A DNA stretch of 64,000 nucleotides from an uncultured Bacteriovoracaceae bacterium (GCA_950054155.1 CATLOT010000014.1:27310-91309), one strand, 5' to 3'. Positions 9,747 to 20,625 are shown, counted from the first letter of the stretch. Notes: a model not told the origin generated them from the letters alone. Translations and numbers: made by a program.

Positions 9747-10049
9747 AAGACAGCTTACACCAGGAAGGCTGCATTGCTCTAAGCTTGCAGACTCTTCAAG
9801 ACATTCCATTCTCATGGTCACACTTGTCTTTTCTTGAAGACTCATCAGGTTTGATTCATAAGTATTATGAACTCTAATTTTTCCACTTTCACAGAGAGTC
9901 TTAGCTCTTTTTTCGCACTTGCTTTGATCGCCAAGGCAATTCACGTCAAAGCCCTTTACGCCGTTAGAGAGAGTAATTGTTTTTACTGTCGCTGTAGAAC
10001 AAGACACAAGAAATGCCATACAGCTTAAAAGTGTTCCTAAATTTTTCAT
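9741..10049 (-). CDS. Small lipoprotein of unknown function
   Basis: 102 residues, with a lipoprotein signal peptide and lipobox LVSC at 14-17. Six further Cys follow (NCLGDQSKC, LCES, ECLEES, QCSLPGVSC), suggesting disulfides. It is convergent with the HAD gene and the two overlap by six bases at their stops. No family recognised. Confidence 0.7.
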   Translation of the reverse strand: MKNLGTLLSCMAFLVSCSTATVKTITLSNGVKGFDVNCLGDQSKCEKRAKTLCESGKIRVHNTYESNLMSLQEKTSVTMRMECLEESASLEQCSLPGVSCLL

Positions 10050-10100
10050 AAGCTATCGCTATCATGGCAAAAATTAGCGCGTCAATTCCTCTTAAAAAGG

Positions 10101-10129
10101 TTGGTAATTTTTAGTGGCTTCGTCATAAT
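10101..10129 (+). promoter_or_regulatory. Candidate promoter giving a leaderless GTG start
   Basis: TTGGTA (10101-10106), 17-base spacer, CATAAT (10124-10129). The GTG start of the downstream gene is at 10136, the expected first transcribed base, and there is no ribosome-binding site between. Confidence 0.45.
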
Positions 10130-10135
10130 AGATCT

Positions 10136-11044
10136 GTGCTTAAGTTATTGATATTTCTATTTCTCTTCCTTCCTACTCATGCCAGTGAGAAGTCTGAGGA
10201 GGCTTCTTCCTCCATGAAGTCGGCGGTGGACTCTACTCATCAAAGCATCAGCTCAAGTATCCTCGATATTTCTCATCGTATTGACAGTTTTTTTGGAACT
10301 CAAAGGGGTGACGAAGAAACAAATGGGTCGCGTCTGCGCCTATTCTATGACACTTCATTAAGACAGCATGAAAAGATGGATAATGGTCTTAATGTCCGCT
10401 TTTCTCTTCGCCTGCCTACCCTGCAAAACCTTCTTAAATTTAAATATGAAAAGAAAGCAAAAGAGCAAGAAAAGACCCCAAGTGAACAAACAAGGCCTAC
10501 CCCCTCCAAGAGAAGCTTTTTAAAAGAACTTAGCCAAAAGTGGACCTTTAACTTTAGCACTGGTGTAAGAGTAGACTTTCCTCCCAATGTCTTTGCTCGT
10601 GCTCGATTAAGAAAGACATTCAACTTCTTTGATAAGTGGGAATTTAATCCTACAGCAGAGCTTAACTGGTTTTCCCGTGGGGGCTGGGGAGCTCTTTATT
10701 CTAATGATCTCGATCGCAAACTCACGGAGTCAACACTTCTAAGAATCGTAAACACCTTTGTTTGGAATAATGATGCTAATGAAATCACGAGTACTCATGG
10801 CCCTCAAGTCATCCAGAAAATCGATGAAAGCAAGGGAATAAGCTATAATGCTTTGGCCTCAGGAAGTAATCGCCCCGTCTGGGCCATCAATAATTACCGT
10901 CTCGCCACTCAATTTCGCCATCGTGTTTATAGCAACTGGCTTTTCTACGAGATTGTCCCAGCAGTCGATTTCCCAAGAGAGCGCCAATGGAGTGAAGTCT
11001 ATTCAGTCTTTATTCGTTTAGAGGCGCTCTTTGGAGCACTCTAA
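10136..11044 (+). CDS. Exported, outer-membrane-like protein of unknown function
   Basis: 302 residues from a GTG, starting with a signal peptide (VLKLLIFLFLFLPTHAS). After a low-complexity serine-rich stretch come alternating aromatic and polar strands (RLRLFYDTSL, NVRFSLRLP, WTFNFSTGVRVDF, NFFDKWEFNPTAELNWF, NWLFYEIVPAVDF), as in outer-membrane barrels. A charged insert (KKAKEQEKTPSEQTRP) lies around residue 105-120. Bdellovibrionota genomes carry several proteins of this layout, but function is unknown. Its start appears leaderless (see promoter entry). Confidence 0.7.
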   Translation: MLKLLIFLFLFLPTHASEKSEEASSSMKSAVDSTHQSISSSILDISHRIDSFFGTQRGDEETNGSRLRLFYDTSLRQHEKMDNGLNVRFSLRLPTLQNLLKFKYEKKAKEQEKTPSEQTRPTPSKRSFLKELSQKWTFNFSTGVRVDFPPNVFARARLRKTFNFFDKWEFNPTAELNWFSRGGWGALYSNDLDRKLTESTLLRIVNTFVWNNDANEITSTHGPQVIQKIDESKGISYNALASGSNRPVWAINNYRLATQFRHRVYSNWLFYEIVPAVDFPRERQWSEVYSVFIRLEALFGAL

Positions 11045-11173
11045 TTTCTAACACAACCTTGCCGAGTTTACTTAACCTATTGATTTTTAATGCCCCTATC
11101 CTCTGTAAAAAAGCCACACTTTAACTATCTCATTCCAATCTCGATTAATATTTCGCTATTCCAAAAACAAGTT

Positions 11174-11218
11174 AAAGGCCTAGACCATGATTGATTATTG
11201 CGTGCTCTAGGCCTTTTT
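11174..11218 (+). terminator. Rho-independent terminator with long loop
   Basis: Eleven-base perfect arms AAAGGCCTAGA (11174-11184) and TCTAGGCCTTT (11206-11216) enclose a 21-base loop and run into T residues. It lies 130 bases after the preceding stop and just before the small gene at 11233. It may end the 10136 transcript or a short independent RNA. Confidence 0.7.
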
Positions 11219-11232
11219 GGTACAAGCTCTTC

Positions 11233-11448
11233 ATGGATATCATTAAAGAAAAGTTCTCTGATCTAGAGACATACTCACCTAAAAAACTTCGCACTTTAAG
11301 AAATAATCTTAACAACCGCATTTCTCATTTTGAAAGTAGTGGTGATAAAGCAAAAGACCTTAAACCAAGCCAAAGACTCTATGGTCTAGACGAAGATCAA
11401 TGCAAAAGTCTTCTCAGTAAAGTTCAAGAGCTTTTAAAGAACTTATAA
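11233..11448 (+). CDS. Small helical protein of unknown function
   Basis: 71 residues from ATG 11233. An upstream in-frame TTG (11191) lies inside the terminator loop and is rejected. The product is highly charged and helical (KEKFSDLETYSPKKLRTLRNNLNNR), cytoplasmic, with no family recognised. The ribosome-binding site is weak. Confidence 0.5.
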   Translation: MDIIKEKFSDLETYSPKKLRTLRNNLNNRISHFESSGDKAKDLKPSQRLYGLDEDQCKSLLSKVQELLKNL

Positions 11449-11460
11449 CCTTTCAATACT

Positions 11461-12396
11461 ATGATGAAGACTCTCCTCATCCTTTGCCTGCTTTCTCCTC
11501 CGGTTTTAGCAGAGAAGGTTTTTGGAGACCTTATTCAAGGGTTAAGCACTGGTATCTCAAAGGTTGCAGTTGCCAATAATCTTACCAATGATGAAAATGG
11601 CAAAAAGACGTTAGAGTTTGTCCCCAACAATCCTCTCCAATTTAATCTCAACGTTATCACCAAGTATGGAACACTTGGACTTTTTACAGATATCAAAGAC
11701 AGCGAGGACCCAGAGAGTCCCAAATCCCCCTTTCAAAGTTTTTATTATAAGAATCAATTTGGCAGTTTTGATTTTCGCTATTCCTACGCCAATTTCAAAG
11801 GTGCTGCTGTAGACGCTCAAGGTAAGAAAGTCTTCTATTCTCAATATCAACATCGTAATAATAAAATCGAAATCTCTTATTACACTGACAAGAATTACCT
11901 CAAGCTTATTCAGCTAGATCTTAAAGAAGAGACCAATATCTCAAATATTTCTCCACGCAACGCGATTAGCTTTCTCTTTGGACTCTCCTATGAAAGGACA
12001 AAGGTACAGTATCCCAACCTCTTTGATCCCACTCATCAGTCCCTCCTCGACTCTAATAATATAAAAGTACCAAAGACTATTTTTGGGACTTCATTAGGAG
12101 CGCTAGCAGGCCTTGATGCCCTTTATCGCTTTAAGGGAAACTTCTTTATCAGGGGAAAACTATCTGCTGGGATTGCCTATCGAGTGAAGAATGAAATTAC
12201 TCTTCAATCACAACAAGTTGACATTAATCGTATCGAATCACTCATTGATCTTGATTTTACTTTGGGTTATCTCTTTGCCAGAAATCAGCACCTTGTCTTG
12301 AACTTGGATATCTACTCGACAAATACCTATGGTAGCGGTGTTCGCTTTGGAGACACCGCTAATTTTCTCTCTTTACTCTATTCTTATTACTTCTAA
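11461..12396 (+). CDS. Exported beta-barrel-like protein, possibly DUF4421-like
   Basis: 311 residues with a signal peptide (MMKTLLILCLLSPPVLA). The mature part starts with VFGDLIQGLSTGISK and then alternates strands: LEFVPNNPLQFNLNVITKYG, GSFDFRYSYANF, KIEISYYTDKNYLKL, ending in LSLLYSYYF with the C-terminal Phe typical of outer-membrane proteins. The PNNP-then-strand pattern resembles DUF4421, which is inference. It starts 12 bases after the small gene, and its stop is one base from the stop of guaA on the other strand. Confidence 0.65.
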   Translation: MMKTLLILCLLSPPVLAEKVFGDLIQGLSTGISKVAVANNLTNDENGKKTLEFVPNNPLQFNLNVITKYGTLGLFTDIKDSEDPESPKSPFQSFYYKNQFGSFDFRYSYANFKGAAVDAQGKKVFYSQYQHRNNKIEISYYTDKNYLKLIQLDLKEETNISNISPRNAISFLFGLSYERTKVQYPNLFDPTHQSLLDSNNIKVPKTIFGTSLGALAGLDALYRFKGNFFIRGKLSAGIAYRVKNEITLQSQQVDINRIESLIDLDFTLGYLFARNQHLVLNLDIYSTNTYGSGVRFGDTANFLSLLYSYYF

Positions 12397-12397
12397 T

Positions 12398-13954
12398 TTA
12401 TTCCCACTCAATCGTACCTGGAGGTTTACTGGTTATATCGTAAACAACCCGTGTAACACCTTTAACCTCATTAGTAATACGATTGGAGACACGAGAGAGA
12501 AACTCACGAGGGAGATCCGACCATGTTGCAGTCATATAATCAGTAGTTGAAACAAGACGAAGACAGATAACCTCTTCATAGGCGCGACCATCACCTTTTA
12601 CCCCTACCGTCTTTACTGGTAGCAATACGGTAAAGGCCTGAGCAACAGACTCGTACACATTAAAAGCGTGAAGTTCCTCGAAGAGAATCTGATCTGATTC
12701 CCCAACCTTTCGAATCGAATCATCAAAGAGTTCACCAAGAACGCGAATACCAATACCTGGACCTGGAAAGGGATGACGATAAACCCACTCATGACGAAGA
12801 CCCAGCTCCTCACCAATTTTTCGCCCCTCATCTTTGAAGAGATAACGAAGAGGTTCTAAAAGTTCTAATTTCATCCGCTCGGGTAGTCCACCAACATTAT
12901 GGTGGGACTTAATAGTGACTGACTTCCCTCCCTTCTTATGGGGAGAAGTACTTTCAATGACGTCGGGATAAAGGGTTCCTTGAAGAAGGTACTCAAACTT
13001 AACACCATGATCATTTTCAAAGAGGTGTACTTTTTCTTCAAATACTTCAATGAAAGTATGGCCAATAATCTTTCTCTTCTCTTCAGGATCAGAAACACCT
13101 TTAAGCTTAGAGAGAAAGGCTTCCTTAGCATCAATAATTTCGATATTAAGAGGAGTTTCTTTCTTTAGAGTTTCAATATGGATATGGTCTTGTGGTCTCA
13201 AAAGGCCATGATCAACAAAGAAGCAATAAAGGTTATCCCCAATAACTTCATGAGCAATAGTTGCAGCGACGAGCGAGTCTACTCCTCCCGAGAAGGCACA
13301 GAGAACTTTCTTATCGCCAACCTTTTTTACAAGATCAGTTGCTTCTTTGAGCATTTCATTGCGATCCCAATCCTCATCGAGTTTTGCAACTTCCTCATAG
13401 AAGTAGTTTAGGATTTCTTTACCGAAGTTAGAGTGCTCTACCTCAGGGTGAAATTGCAGCCCCATCATCCCACGGTCTTTGTCACGAATTCCTGCAACCA
13501 TTCCATTATGACTTTCCATAATAAGCGTGAAACCTTCAGGAACCTTTTCAACATGATCAAAATGGCTCATCCATACTTGAAAGTTTTCAGGGCAATGATC
13601 GAGTTTAAAGCCATTTGTTAAATGGATATCAGCGTGACCATACTCCCCGATCGTTCCGGGAGCTACTTTTCCACCAAAGTAGTTCGCCATAATTTGCAGG
13701 CCATAACAAATTCCAAGAGTCGGTACCCCTAAATTGAAGAGAAAACCGTAATCAGTTTTATCGGTTGAAAGAGAGTCAGGCCCTCCACTCAGAACAAGAC
13801 AACCAGGCTTCTTGCCCTCTTTAAGAAGTTCTTGGACTTCATCAAGAGTCATGATGGCAGAACTATAACCTAACTCACGAGTCTTTCTTGTGATCAGTTG
13901 AGTGTACTGAGAACCGAAGTCGACGATCCAAATTTTTCTTAATGCTTGTTCCAC
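12398..13954 (-). CDS. guaA: GMP synthase (glutamine-hydrolysing)
   Basis: 518 residues, the normal length. It converts XMP to GMP using glutamine and ATP. The N-terminal class I amidotransferase half has the nucleophile Cys in LGICYGLQ near residue 83 and the FHPEVEHS catalytic His/Glu. The ATP-pyrophosphatase half has the P-loop FSGGVDSLVAA. The dimerisation domain ends in the conserved KPPGTIEWE. Start is a GTG after AAGG. It is 11 bases after guaB, so both steps from IMP to GMP are co-transcribed. Confidence 0.98.
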   Translation of the reverse strand: MEQALRKIWIVDFGSQYTQLITRKTRELGYSSAIMTLDEVQELLKEGKKPGCLVLSGGPDSLSTDKTDYGFLFNLGVPTLGICYGLQIMANYFGGKVAPGTIGEYGHADIHLTNGFKLDHCPENFQVWMSHFDHVEKVPEGFTLIMESHNGMVAGIRDKDRGMMGLQFHPEVEHSNFGKEILNYFYEEVAKLDEDWDRNEMLKEATDLVKKVGDKKVLCAFSGGVDSLVAATIAHEVIGDNLYCFFVDHGLLRPQDHIHIETLKKETPLNIEIIDAKEAFLSKLKGVSDPEEKRKIIGHTFIEVFEEKVHLFENDHGVKFEYLLQGTLYPDVIESTSPHKKGGKSVTIKSHHNVGGLPERMKLELLEPLRYLFKDEGRKIGEELGLRHEWVYRHPFPGPGIGIRVLGELFDDSIRKVGESDQILFEELHAFNVYESVAQAFTVLLPVKTVGVKGDGRAYEEVICLRLVSTTDYMTATWSDLPREFLSRVSNRITNEVKGVTRVVYDITSKPPGTIEWE

Positions 13955-13965
13955 GTGGTTATCCT

Positions 13966-15498
<1,533 letters not shown>

Positions 15499-15536
15499 TT
15501 AAGCATTTGACGAGGCTACTAAATTACCTGTGTATT

Positions 15537-16697
15537 TTAGTAATCTTTTTTATAATCCATATCAATGGACTTGAGTTGATCGATCAACTCATTTACTTCT
15601 TGGTCATGGCGCATCTGCTTCTTGTACTGACGCAGAAGTTCACCCTCAAAAGCACTATTATTGATCTGTGGAGTCATGCCGCCTACACTTGCCGGTGTCC
15701 TCTTCTTTGCTTTGGGCTTAGCTGCTGTTACAGAGGCTGGTACGCGGCTCTTCTTTTTTCCTAGACCAAAGACATGAACGGCTACGCCACTTTTCTTTTG
15801 ATAAGTGGGGGTCCACTTCTTCTTAGGCTTTGGCACAGGCTTAAGCTCAGCGATCTTCTTACTATAATAATTCATCAATGATTTTTCTTTCTTTTTATCA
15901 TCTTGCGGGTCATGAAGTTTGATGACAGTTATTTTTCCCTTTTCGCTCTCAGCACTTGCGATACCCCGACCTGCCTTTCTTTGCTGAAGAGCAGCTTCAA
16001 ATGAATCATTAGTCTTAACTTTAGACGGAGCTTTTGCAGCATAAGTTTGAACTGGTTTTGCAACTTTCGGGGTTTGCGCCTCTTGTTGCTTAGGCTCTAC
16101 CCCTTTGAAAAGACCTGTTACTTTCTGAAAGCTTGAATAGCCAATGGGTGTCGGCTTTCGCGGACGACCATTTTCATGCTCATCAGAAATAAAACTAAAC
16201 TGCCCTTCTGAAAGAGCGAGATGATAATACTCTTGGCGGATATTTTTAAAGTCCACCCCTCCATCAACGGCAAGAACTTGCGTCTTACCAGTGTAGACAT
16301 CAAAGCTCACAATCCCCTCGCCTACTTGATGCTCAACAATCGCATTAGATGTCGTCACACGAAGAGGTCCTTTAATAGGATCATAATTGAGGCTCTTCAC
16401 CCAAAGGTATCCCTCTTTGAGTTCAACAAGATTTGTATGAAGAATCATATGCCCACCTCCTGCGAGATGATAGATATGATCGTAATAATCGTTAATACTT
16501 AATTGACCACCAAGATCTGTGAAAATCTCAGCCTGGCGAGGGAGGTGCATTCCCGCAGTAATCGTCTTTGTCTTCCCTTCATAAGTATAAAAAGCCTTTC
16601 CTTTTACTGAAGAGACAACTGCAACGATTTTGCCTTTAGCAAAACTAGCAATGGAGAAGAGAAAAGCAATAAGGACAAGTGATGTTCTTAACAACAT
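15537..16697 (-). CDS. FecR-domain exported protein with basic C-terminal tail
   Basis: 386 residues. A signal peptide (to about residue 20, SFAKG) leads into a FecR-like domain at about 22-150: VVSSVKGKAFYTYEGKTK, a GMHLPRQAEIFTDLGGQLSI core and VTTSNAIVEHQVGEG. FecR domains outside iron-sensing systems often serve as periplasmic binding modules. The second half is Lys/Pro-rich and low-complexity (KPVPKPKKKW, KPKAKKRTPAS). Its ribosome-binding site lies in the last codons of the lipoprotein gene upstream, with a three-base gap, so the two are co-translated. A second FecR protein lies at 61372. Confidence 0.8.
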   Translation of the reverse strand: MLLRTSLVLIAFLFSIASFAKGKIVAVVSSVKGKAFYTYEGKTKTITAGMHLPRQAEIFTDLGGQLSINDYYDHIYHLAGGGHMILHTNLVELKEGYLWVKSLNYDPIKGPLRVTTSNAIVEHQVGEGIVSFDVYTGKTQVLAVDGGVDFKNIRQEYYHLALSEGQFSFISDEHENGRPRKPTPIGYSSFQKVTGLFKGVEPKQQEAQTPKVAKPVQTYAAKAPSKVKTNDSFEAALQQRKAGRGIASAESEKGKITVIKLHDPQDDKKKEKSLMNYYSKKIAELKPVPKPKKKWTPTYQKKSGVAVHVFGLGKKKSRVPASVTAAKPKAKKRTPASVGGMTPQINNSAFEGELLRQYKKQMRHDQEVNELIDQLKSIDMDYKKDY

Positions 16698-16700
16698 GAA

Positions 16701-17462
16701 TTAATTCCTTTTGAACTTTTGAACGATTTTTTCGTAGTGAGGACTAAGGACCTTCCACTCTTCTGTATTACGGTATTTCTTGCGAAACTCCTCTACAGTG
16801 GTAAAAAACTTCTCTTCCTGACCTAACTGAAGATAAGTTAAGGCCATCCAAAGCTTCGCTCCACGATAGTACTTAGACGTTGGGTAGGCTTTGACAAGAT
16901 TTTCAAGATGATGAAGGGTCCACTCCGGGTGATTTCCTGACTCAAAAGAAGCGACTCCTGCCTGAAAGAGGAATTGATCCGTGATTCTTTCATGCTTTGG
17001 AAAATGCTCTCTAAAGGACATAAAAAATTGAGCTGATTTTTCAAAGTTCTTTTGCTCAAATTCCTTTTCGGCCATCGCGAGAACTTGCGAGGGAGTCCAT
17101 TTATAAACATCGTACTTTACAAGATCGTTACTTGGTTTAACCGGAGCGACACTCGCTAAGCTTCGTCCTGAGTCTGAACCAATGGTGCTTGCAAGAGTTT
17201 TCTTCTCATACTTATCGATTTTAATTTGCAGATAATTCTTTTCTGACTTTAAACCTTGAATCTCACTTCTGAGGCGACTGATTTCTAACTTGAGGTCCCT
17301 ATTCTCCTTCGCTAAATGGAGCGATACATTTTCATAGCGATTGATCTTTTCGGCCTTCGCCTCCAAATGATCAAAGGTATCACAAGAGCTCAAGGAGAGG
17401 GCTCCCATTAGAGTAAGAACTGTAGTCAAAGTTGTTTTCATAAGCCAAGTCCAATGTTTCAT
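16701..17462 (-). CDS. Coiled-coil lipoprotein with TPR-like C-terminus (CpoB/YbgF-like)
   Basis: 253 residues from ATG 17462. An in-frame ATG at 17441 would leave a more typical lipoprotein signal with lipobox LSSC. Residues about 35-85 form a coiled coil (ENRDLKLEISRLRSEIQGLKS). The C-terminal part has TPR-like helices (MAEKEFEQKNFEKSAQFFMSF, and then YPTSKYYRGAKLWMALTYLQLGQ), as in CpoB/YbgF or BamD-type proteins. It likely acts in the periplasm as a scaffold. First gene of a two-gene unit with the FecR protein. Confidence 0.75.
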   Translation of the reverse strand: MKHWTWLMKTTLTTVLTLMGALSLSSCDTFDHLEAKAEKINRYENVSLHLAKENRDLKLEISRLRSEIQGLKSEKNYLQIKIDKYEKKTLASTIGSDSGRSLASVAPVKPSNDLVKYDVYKWTPSQVLAMAEKEFEQKNFEKSAQFFMSFREHFPKHERITDQFLFQAGVASFESGNHPEWTLHHLENLVKAYPTSKYYRGAKLWMALTYLQLGQEEKFFTTVEEFRKKYRNTEEWKVLSPHYEKIVQKFKRN

Positions 17463-17550
17463 GACCAAAAGTCATGGGTATTCACTTGTCTTATCGTCAG
17501 GTAATCAAAGAAGTTTAGGATAGAGATTGACTAAACGAGATTTCAGGAAC

Positions 17551-18342
17551 TTATTGCCATTTTTTAAAGAGATTCATAAGGGTATCGATGCCCTCTTCAA
17601 AAAGGGCCGGTCCGGGTTGCAAGAAAATCTCTGGAGGTAGCTCAAAGATATTGTCCTCTTTGATAGCGTCCATCTTTTCCCAGCCTTTTCTCTTTTTAAT
17701 CTGATCCACATCAACCTTTTTTCCACACCAACAGGCTAGAATAAGATCAGGGTTTGAATTTATGACATGATCATCATGAGAAAAGCGTTCTTTTGCCAAG
17801 AAGCCATCTCTAAGATGAGAATTAATATCAACTCCTCCACAGAGCTCAATAAGTTCGGAGAAGTAACGGATACCACTTATTCGAGGATCATCCCACTCTT
17901 CGATATAAATGCGAGGTCGCTTCTTAAGATTTTGAGCGAAGGCCTTTGCCTCCTCTATTTTTAAAAACCAAGAGCTGAAAAGCTCCTGTGCTTGGGAGGA
18001 AGCCCCAACGGCACTTGCGAGAGTAAAGCAATAATCCATAACCTCTTGAAGGGAGCGATGATTAGCAATCCAAACATTCTGACCAGCTTCAATAAAGTCT
18101 CTTGCGATATCCTTTTGGATATCGGAGTAACCAATGATCAAATCGGGTTTAAGATTAAGAACTTTCTCCCGATTACTATGAGTGAAAACAGAAACAACCG
18201 GCTTTTCCTTCTTAACTTGTTTAGGACGCACAGCAAATTGGCTTACGCCTACAATTCGCTGTTCTTCTCCAAGCAAGTACAGAAGCTCAACCGACTCTTC
18301 TGTAAGGCAAATTATTCTTTCCGGAGTTTTTGGCTTTTTCAT
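17551..18342 (-). CDS. BtuF/FhuD-like substrate-binding protein, no clear signal peptide
   Basis: 263 residues from ATG 18342. The fold matches class III periplasmic binding proteins for cobalamin or iron chelates: RIICLTEESVELLYLLGEEQRIVGVS, KPDLIIGYSDIQ, an EEWDDPRISG linker and NPDLILACWCG. From this ATG there is no signal peptide. A TTG at 18375 would add FVALICYGFV, a short hydrophobic stretch that might act as one, but TATACT lies at about 18380, so transcription probably starts after it. No permease or ATPase gene is nearby. Confidence 0.75.
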   Translation of the reverse strand: MKKPKTPERIICLTEESVELLYLLGEEQRIVGVSQFAVRPKQVKKEKPVVSVFTHSNREKVLNLKPDLIIGYSDIQKDIARDFIEAGQNVWIANHRSLQEVMDYCFTLASAVGASSQAQELFSSWFLKIEEAKAFAQNLKKRPRIYIEEWDDPRISGIRYFSELIELCGGVDINSHLRDGFLAKERFSHDDHVINSNPDLILACWCGKKVDVDQIKKRKGWEKMDAIKEDNIFELPPEIFLQPGPALFEEGIDTLMNLFKKWQ

Positions 18343-18420
18343 GACAAAACCATAACATATAAGTGCTACAAACAAAGTATATTAAGGTATACGACATTTT
18401 TCTTCTTTGGTGTTTAAAAT

Positions 18421-20625
18421 ATGAGAAAACTCTTACCCCTCATCTTATCCCTCTTCCTCACAATGGCCTTTGCTGGTGAGAGCATTCCCGATAAACCTGT
18501 CGAAACCTCTCTTCAAGTCTTCAATTACAATGGAAAAAATATTTTCGCACTCTCCTATAGAAATGCAGAGCACTGGCATACTTACTGGAAGAACCCAGGG
18601 GATGCAGGTCTTCCCACCGAGATCGTTCCCAATGGTTTTGAAGTTGAAGAATACCCATGGCCGGTACCGACTCGTTTTATTGAAAAGGGTGACATCCTCG
18701 CCTATGGCTATAGTGGAGAATACACTCGCTTTTTCACTCTTAAAGAAGAGGTGCAACAACTCGAACTCACCTCAAAATGGCTCGTTTGTAAGCATATTTG
18801 TATTCCTGGAAAGGTTGATATTAAAGGAACCTTTTCAAGTGGTCTCTTCACCCCTTCAATTCCCAATGACTTCACCGTCAATCAAGAAGAGCTCATTGCA
18901 CGACTCAAGAAATTACCTAAGCCTAGAGAGTGGCCAAGTGAACTTGATATGGTCCTCAAAAAAGGGGAAGGCGAAAATAAATTAATTGCCTACTACAATT
19001 ACAGTAATCATGGTGCAAAGAACCTGTATCTCAACTTAGGAATGCTGACTCCCTACACCCAAGACCTTCTCGATATCACGCGAGAAAAACTCTATAAAAA
19101 TAAAGACGGGACTCTCTTTGGAAAAATGATCATTGGTTGGGATGGAGAATATCTTGAGCCAGAAGTAAAGCTGCCCGAAAATGGAGTCTTTAGCCAGCCG
19201 GTGACAATGAAGTTTCTCTGGCAAGACCCTGTCACTGAAACTGTATCTATTATTGAAAAGTCATTTGATCGCTTTGACCCCACAGGAGGAAAGGCCATCG
19301 AATCTCTCATGAGTAACATGAAGTTTCTCACTCCTTTAAAAGCCGGTGAGAAAAGGGAAGATGCCTCACAAGAAGACACACCGTCTGGAGCTGTTACTGC
19401 TCCAGAGATTAATGAGTCCTTTCTCAGTATTCTTCTCTTTGCCTTTTTAGGCGGACTCATACTCAATATCATGCCTTGTGTCCTGCCCGTTATTTCTCTC
19501 AAACTCTTTGGCCTTGTGATCCATTCTGATGAGTCACGAGCCAATATTTTTAAGCACAACCTCTTCTACACTCTAGGTGTGCTCTCGACATTTTTGGCGT
19601 TGGCCTTATCAATCTTAGCTCTCAAGAGCACTGGCGAAAATATTGGCTGGGGCTTTCAACTGCAAAGTCCTATTTTTGTCTCCATCATGATCGGTGTCCT
19701 TTTTATCTTTGCCCTTAATCTCTTTGGTCTTTTTGAGTTTCAAACACCTGGCGGAAAGGTTCTCGGAAACATGGAACTTAAAAAAGGATTTAGTGGAGAC
19801 TTCATGGGGGGCATTCTCGCGACGATCCTCTCAACTCCTTGTAGCGCCCCTTTTCTTGGAACTGCACTGACCTTTGCTTTTACAGCAAGTCCCCTTAAAA
19901 TCATTCTTGTCTTCCAAGCAATTGGTCTTGGTCTCGCTTTTCCTTTTCTGATGACAGGAATTTTTCCTGCAACTATTCGCTTCTTGCCAAAACCTGGTAT
20001 GTGGATGGAAGCTGTCAAAAAATTCTTAGGCCTGACTCTCATCCTCACTGCGATCTGGTTAATTGATGTCTTCATCTCATTAACTGATGGCAATATTCCA
20101 CTGATGAAGCTCAACACAGGACTAGTCCTTCTCTTCTTCGCTTTTTATTTTCAAAAGCATATTAGTAAGAAAACGGGCTGGCGTGTTCTCTATTTCGCCT
20201 TAGCCCTTCTCCCTTTTATTTCTCTCTACACAAGTCCCCTTCAGTCGGATACTGCCACAAGTGGCTCAGACCTTATCAATGAGAAGAATACCCATGCCGA
20301 TATCCACTGGGAAAAGTGGAGTGAGAGTAAAATGAATGACCTTAAAGGAGAGCTGGTCTTTATCGACTTCACCGCCAAGTGGTGCTTCACCTGCAAAGTT
20401 AATGAGAAACTTGTTCTTGAAACAGAGGGATTTCGAAATCTTGTTCGCGATAATAATATGAAACTCCTCCTTGGGGATTGGACTAAGTATGACCCTGTAA
20501 TTGGGGCTTTTCTTAAGAAAAACGGCCTCGTAGGAGTACCTGCCTACTTTATTCAAAAACCAGATGGAACCCTCATTAATCTTGGGGAGACTATTACTCT
20601 CTCTAAAATTAAGAAAAACCTCTAA
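18421..20625 (+). CDS. dsbD: Protein-disulfide reductase DsbD/ScsB family
   Basis: 734 residues. It moves electrons from cytoplasmic thioredoxin across the inner membrane to periplasmic thiol proteins. A signal peptide (to about residue 19) leads into an N-terminal sensor domain with KWLVCKHICIPG, the C-x3-C pair typical of ScsB-type proteins. Eight membrane segments from about residue 335 to 590 carry the redox cysteines in NIMPCVLPV and STPCSAPFLG. A C-terminal thioredoxin domain has WCFTC near residue 656. All three redox pairs are present. No clear ribosome-binding site precedes the ATG. Confidence 0.95.
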   Translation: MRKLLPLILSLFLTMAFAGESIPDKPVETSLQVFNYNGKNIFALSYRNAEHWHTYWKNPGDAGLPTEIVPNGFEVEEYPWPVPTRFIEKGDILAYGYSGEYTRFFTLKEEVQQLELTSKWLVCKHICIPGKVDIKGTFSSGLFTPSIPNDFTVNQEELIARLKKLPKPREWPSELDMVLKKGEGENKLIAYYNYSNHGAKNLYLNLGMLTPYTQDLLDITREKLYKNKDGTLFGKMIIGWDGEYLEPEVKLPENGVFSQPVTMKFLWQDPVTETVSIIEKSFDRFDPTGGKAIESLMSNMKFLTPLKAGEKREDASQEDTPSGAVTAPEINESFLSILLFAFLGGLILNIMPCVLPVISLKLFGLVIHSDESRANIFKHNLFYTLGVLSTFLALALSILALKSTGENIGWGFQLQSPIFVSIMIGVLFIFALNLFGLFEFQTPGGKVLGNMELKKGFSGDFMGGILATILSTPCSAPFLGTALTFAFTASPLKIILVFQAIGLGLAFPFLMTGIFPATIRFLPKPGMWMEAVKKFLGLTLILTAIWLIDVFISLTDGNIPLMKLNTGLVLLFFAFYFQKHISKKTGWRVLYFALALLPFISLYTSPLQSDTATSGSDLINEKNTHADIHWEKWSESKMNDLKGELVFIDFTAKWCFTCKVNEKLVLETEGFRNLVRDNNMKLLLGDWTKYDPVIGAFLKKNGLVGVPAYFIQKPDGTLINLGETITLSKIKKNL

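Noticed and set aside
11191..11232. Longer start for the small gene, from TTG 11191
   Set aside because: It begins inside the terminator loop; ATG 11233 is preferred.
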